From assembly GCA_031277445.1 (NCBI GenBank), contig JAITMH010000009.1, forward strand, positions 1 to 5,598: a stretch of 5,598 nt of DNA, read 5' to 3'. Positions 4,642-5,598 of this stretch are shown piece after piece. Below the pieces are notes generated by a model. The model did no database searches and was not told the DNA's origin. It was given only the letters and a program-made list of their open reading frames with translations. Both the position numbers and the translations under genes were made by a program. Numbering within the stretch: position 1 is the first letter of the stretch; every line of letters starts with the position of its first letter. Source of the DNA: Burkholderiales bacterium. Lineage in GTDB: Bacteria > Pseudomonadota > Gammaproteobacteria > Burkholderiales > Casimicrobiaceae.

Positions 4642-5468
4642 CTCATTTTCCTTTCCATTCTCTTTTCGAGTGTGATTTCGTCGAGCATCGCCAGCGCGTC
4701 GAGCAAATACACGGCGAAACTGCCCGTTCCTTCATTTCGGTCAAGCGTTTTTTGCGCGGCTTCTTCACCGGCAACAGAAAAAACAGCGCAAGCGCTCGCC
4801 GCTGCTTCCAATACCTCGCTCTTGTTTGAAGCGGTCGATACGTAAGCGGCTACCAGCGCCGACAACGCGCAACCGGTTCCGGTGACACGCTGCAACAGCG
4901 GATGGCCGTTGTCGATGCGCCATGTGCGTTCTCCGTCGGTGATGTAATCCGACGCGCCGGTCACTGCCACAATGGTTTTCGCTTCAAGCGCCAGATGCTT
5001 TGCCGCCATCAGCGCTTCTTCGCTGCCTTGTGTGCTGTCGGCGCCGCGACACTTCGCTGTTTCACCAGCCAGCGTTAAAATTTCCGAAGGGTTGCCGCGA
5101 ACCACCGTCGGGTTTTCACGAAGCAAATTACGGCAAAGCGCTGTTCGGAGCGGAAGCAAGCCCACTGCCACCGGATCAAGCACCCAAGGCTTTCCCGCCC
5201 GCTTCGCCGAAGCGACAGCTTTGGTCATTGCTTGTGCATGCGTTGCGTTCAACGTACCGACATTGATCAGCAACGCGGATGCAACAGCCGCCAGGGCTTC
5301 CGCTTCCGAATCGTCATCAAGCATTGCAGGCGACGCATGGGCTGCCAGCAAGACATTCGCCGTCCAGTTGGTCACCACGTTATTGGTTAAGCAAAGCGTG
5401 AGCGGCACCGTTGAGCGAACACGCTGCCAGTAGTGAATGGCTGTTTGAGAGGGTAAAAGTTGCGCCAT
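4638..5468 (-). CDS. thiM: hydroxyethylthiazole kinase
   Basis: ThiM phosphorylates 4-methyl-5-(2-hydroxyethyl)thiazole, a salvage step that feeds ThiE. The 276 residues are in the normal range. Motifs run in order: LTNNVVTNWTANVLLAAHASPAM (27-49), LLINVGTL (67-73), GKPWVLDPVAVG (92-103), VVRGNPSEILTLAG (122-135), VTGASDYITDG (169-179), RVTGTGCALSA (194-204, catalytic-loop Cys200) and GTGSFAVYLLDAL (248-260). The usual GASPAM reads HASPAM and GPGSF reads GTGSF. The ATG at 5468 is preceded by AGGAG (5474-5478) five bases away. A longer frame starting TTG at 5537 is rejected because it would translate the riboswitch. As first gene of the operon it is directly controlled by the TPP switch, and its stop overlaps the thiE start by four bases. 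Confidence 0.96.
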   Translation of the reverse strand: MAQLLPSQTAIHYWQRVRSTVPLTLCLTNNVVTNWTANVLLAAHASPAMLDDDSEAEALAAVASALLINVGTLNATHAQAMTKAVASAKRAGKPWVLDPVAVGLLPLRTALCRNLLRENPTVVRGNPSEILTLAGETAKCRGADSTQGSEEALMAAKHLALEAKTIVAVTGASDYITDGERTWRIDNGHPLLQRVTGTGCALSALVAAYVSTASNKSEVLEAAASACAVFSVAGEEAAQKTLDRNEGTGSFAVYLLDALAMLDEITLEKRMERKMR

Positions 5469-5472
5469 CGAA

Positions 5473-5524
5473 TCTCCTATGAAAAATAAACCACGCAGGA
5501 GGCGCAACCGCACCGTGACCTCCC
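5473..5524 (-). promoter_or_regulatory. expression platform of the TPP riboswitch (translation control of thiM)
   Basis: On the minus strand three elements can pair in turn. GGGAGG (5524-5519) lies at the aptamer's 3' edge, CCUCCU (5502-5497) follows it, and the thiM Shine-Dalgarno AGGAG is at 5478-5474. CCUCCU pairs with GGGAGG (6 bp, one G-U) or with AGGAG (5 bp plus a G-U), but not with both. With TPP bound, GGGAGG would be held in the aptamer and CCUCCU would mask the ribosome site. Without TPP the ribosome site is free. No T-run marks a terminator. The sequences are seen and the switching is inferred. Confidence 0.5.
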
Positions 5525-5598
5525 TACGCTGGTACAAACCAGATCAGGTGATGCGGGTCTGTTCTCAGTTCGACAGACGCATCAAAAACGCCGACGAA
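5515..5598 (-). promoter_or_regulatory. TPP riboswitch aptamer (THI element), 5' end cut by the window
   Basis: On the minus strand the conserved core is clear: CUGAGA (5568-5563), ACCCG (5558-5554), ACCUGAUCUGG (5549-5539), a short loop, then CCAGCGUAGGGA (5532-5521). P2 forms between CGGCGU (5593-5588, one bulged C) and ACCCG. P3 forms between UUUGA (5586-5582) and UCGAA (5573-5569). The CUGG/CCAG stem holds the pyrophosphate-side loop. This order and spacing match the E. coli thiM switch. The 5' strand of P1 lies beyond 5598. It senses thiamine pyrophosphate and represses the operon. The adjacent thiM supports the assignment. Confidence 0.93.

Noticed and set aside
5469..5537. N-terminal extension of ThiM starting at a TTG at 5537
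   Set aside because: It would translate the TPP aptamer and expression platform. The ATG at 5468 has a proper Shine-Dalgarno and matches the family's N-terminus.

Overview
The window looks like a piece of a proteobacterial chromosome, most likely beta- or gammaproteobacterial. The support is indirect. There is a TPP riboswitch ahead of a thiM-led thiamine salvage operon. There are Sec-exported repeat proteins ending in a Trp-rich 'WGLSV…WFTYD…WY' domain that I associate with beta/gammaproteobacteria. The intergenic DNA is packed with dispersed palindromes, including an ATTCCC-N8-GGGAAT element. ThiE has a 'YLVLDP' start that recalls alphaproteobacterial ThiE, so the class assignment is only tentative. 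Every supported gene is on the minus strand, so transcription runs from high to low coordinates.

Right half (5598 down to 2683): a TPP aptamer, cut by the window edge, and its expression platform precede thiM (hydroxyethylthiazole kinase). thiM overlaps thiE (thiamine-phosphate synthase) by an ATGA. After 42 bases comes a small PD-(D/E)XK-like 'GxxExxY' gene, and 3 bases after its stop begins thiD (HMP/HMP-P kinase). ThiM makes the thiazole phosphate, ThiD makes HMP pyrophosphate and ThiE joins them into thiamine phosphate. The GxxExxY gene is the outsider. It is bracketed by a 26-bp perfect inverted repeat built of (R)CGCGGAG octamers. One copy lies in its leader and the other encodes its C-terminal tail, so it looks like a small cassette inserted into the operon.

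Left half (2433 down to 1): two tandem, diverged paralogs of an exported protein. One is complete (508 codons with stop, about 30-residue beta-helix-like repeats, C-terminal Trp-rich domain). The other is only an N-terminal part running off the window. They are separated by a 516-base gap, and a 249-base gap separates the complete one from thiD. Both gaps are mosaics of short repeats: degenerate copies of the octamer repeat, REP-like hairpins, GC-rich palindromes and CTGATYC heptads abutting stop codons. I see no RNA gene, CRISPR array, transposase or integrase.
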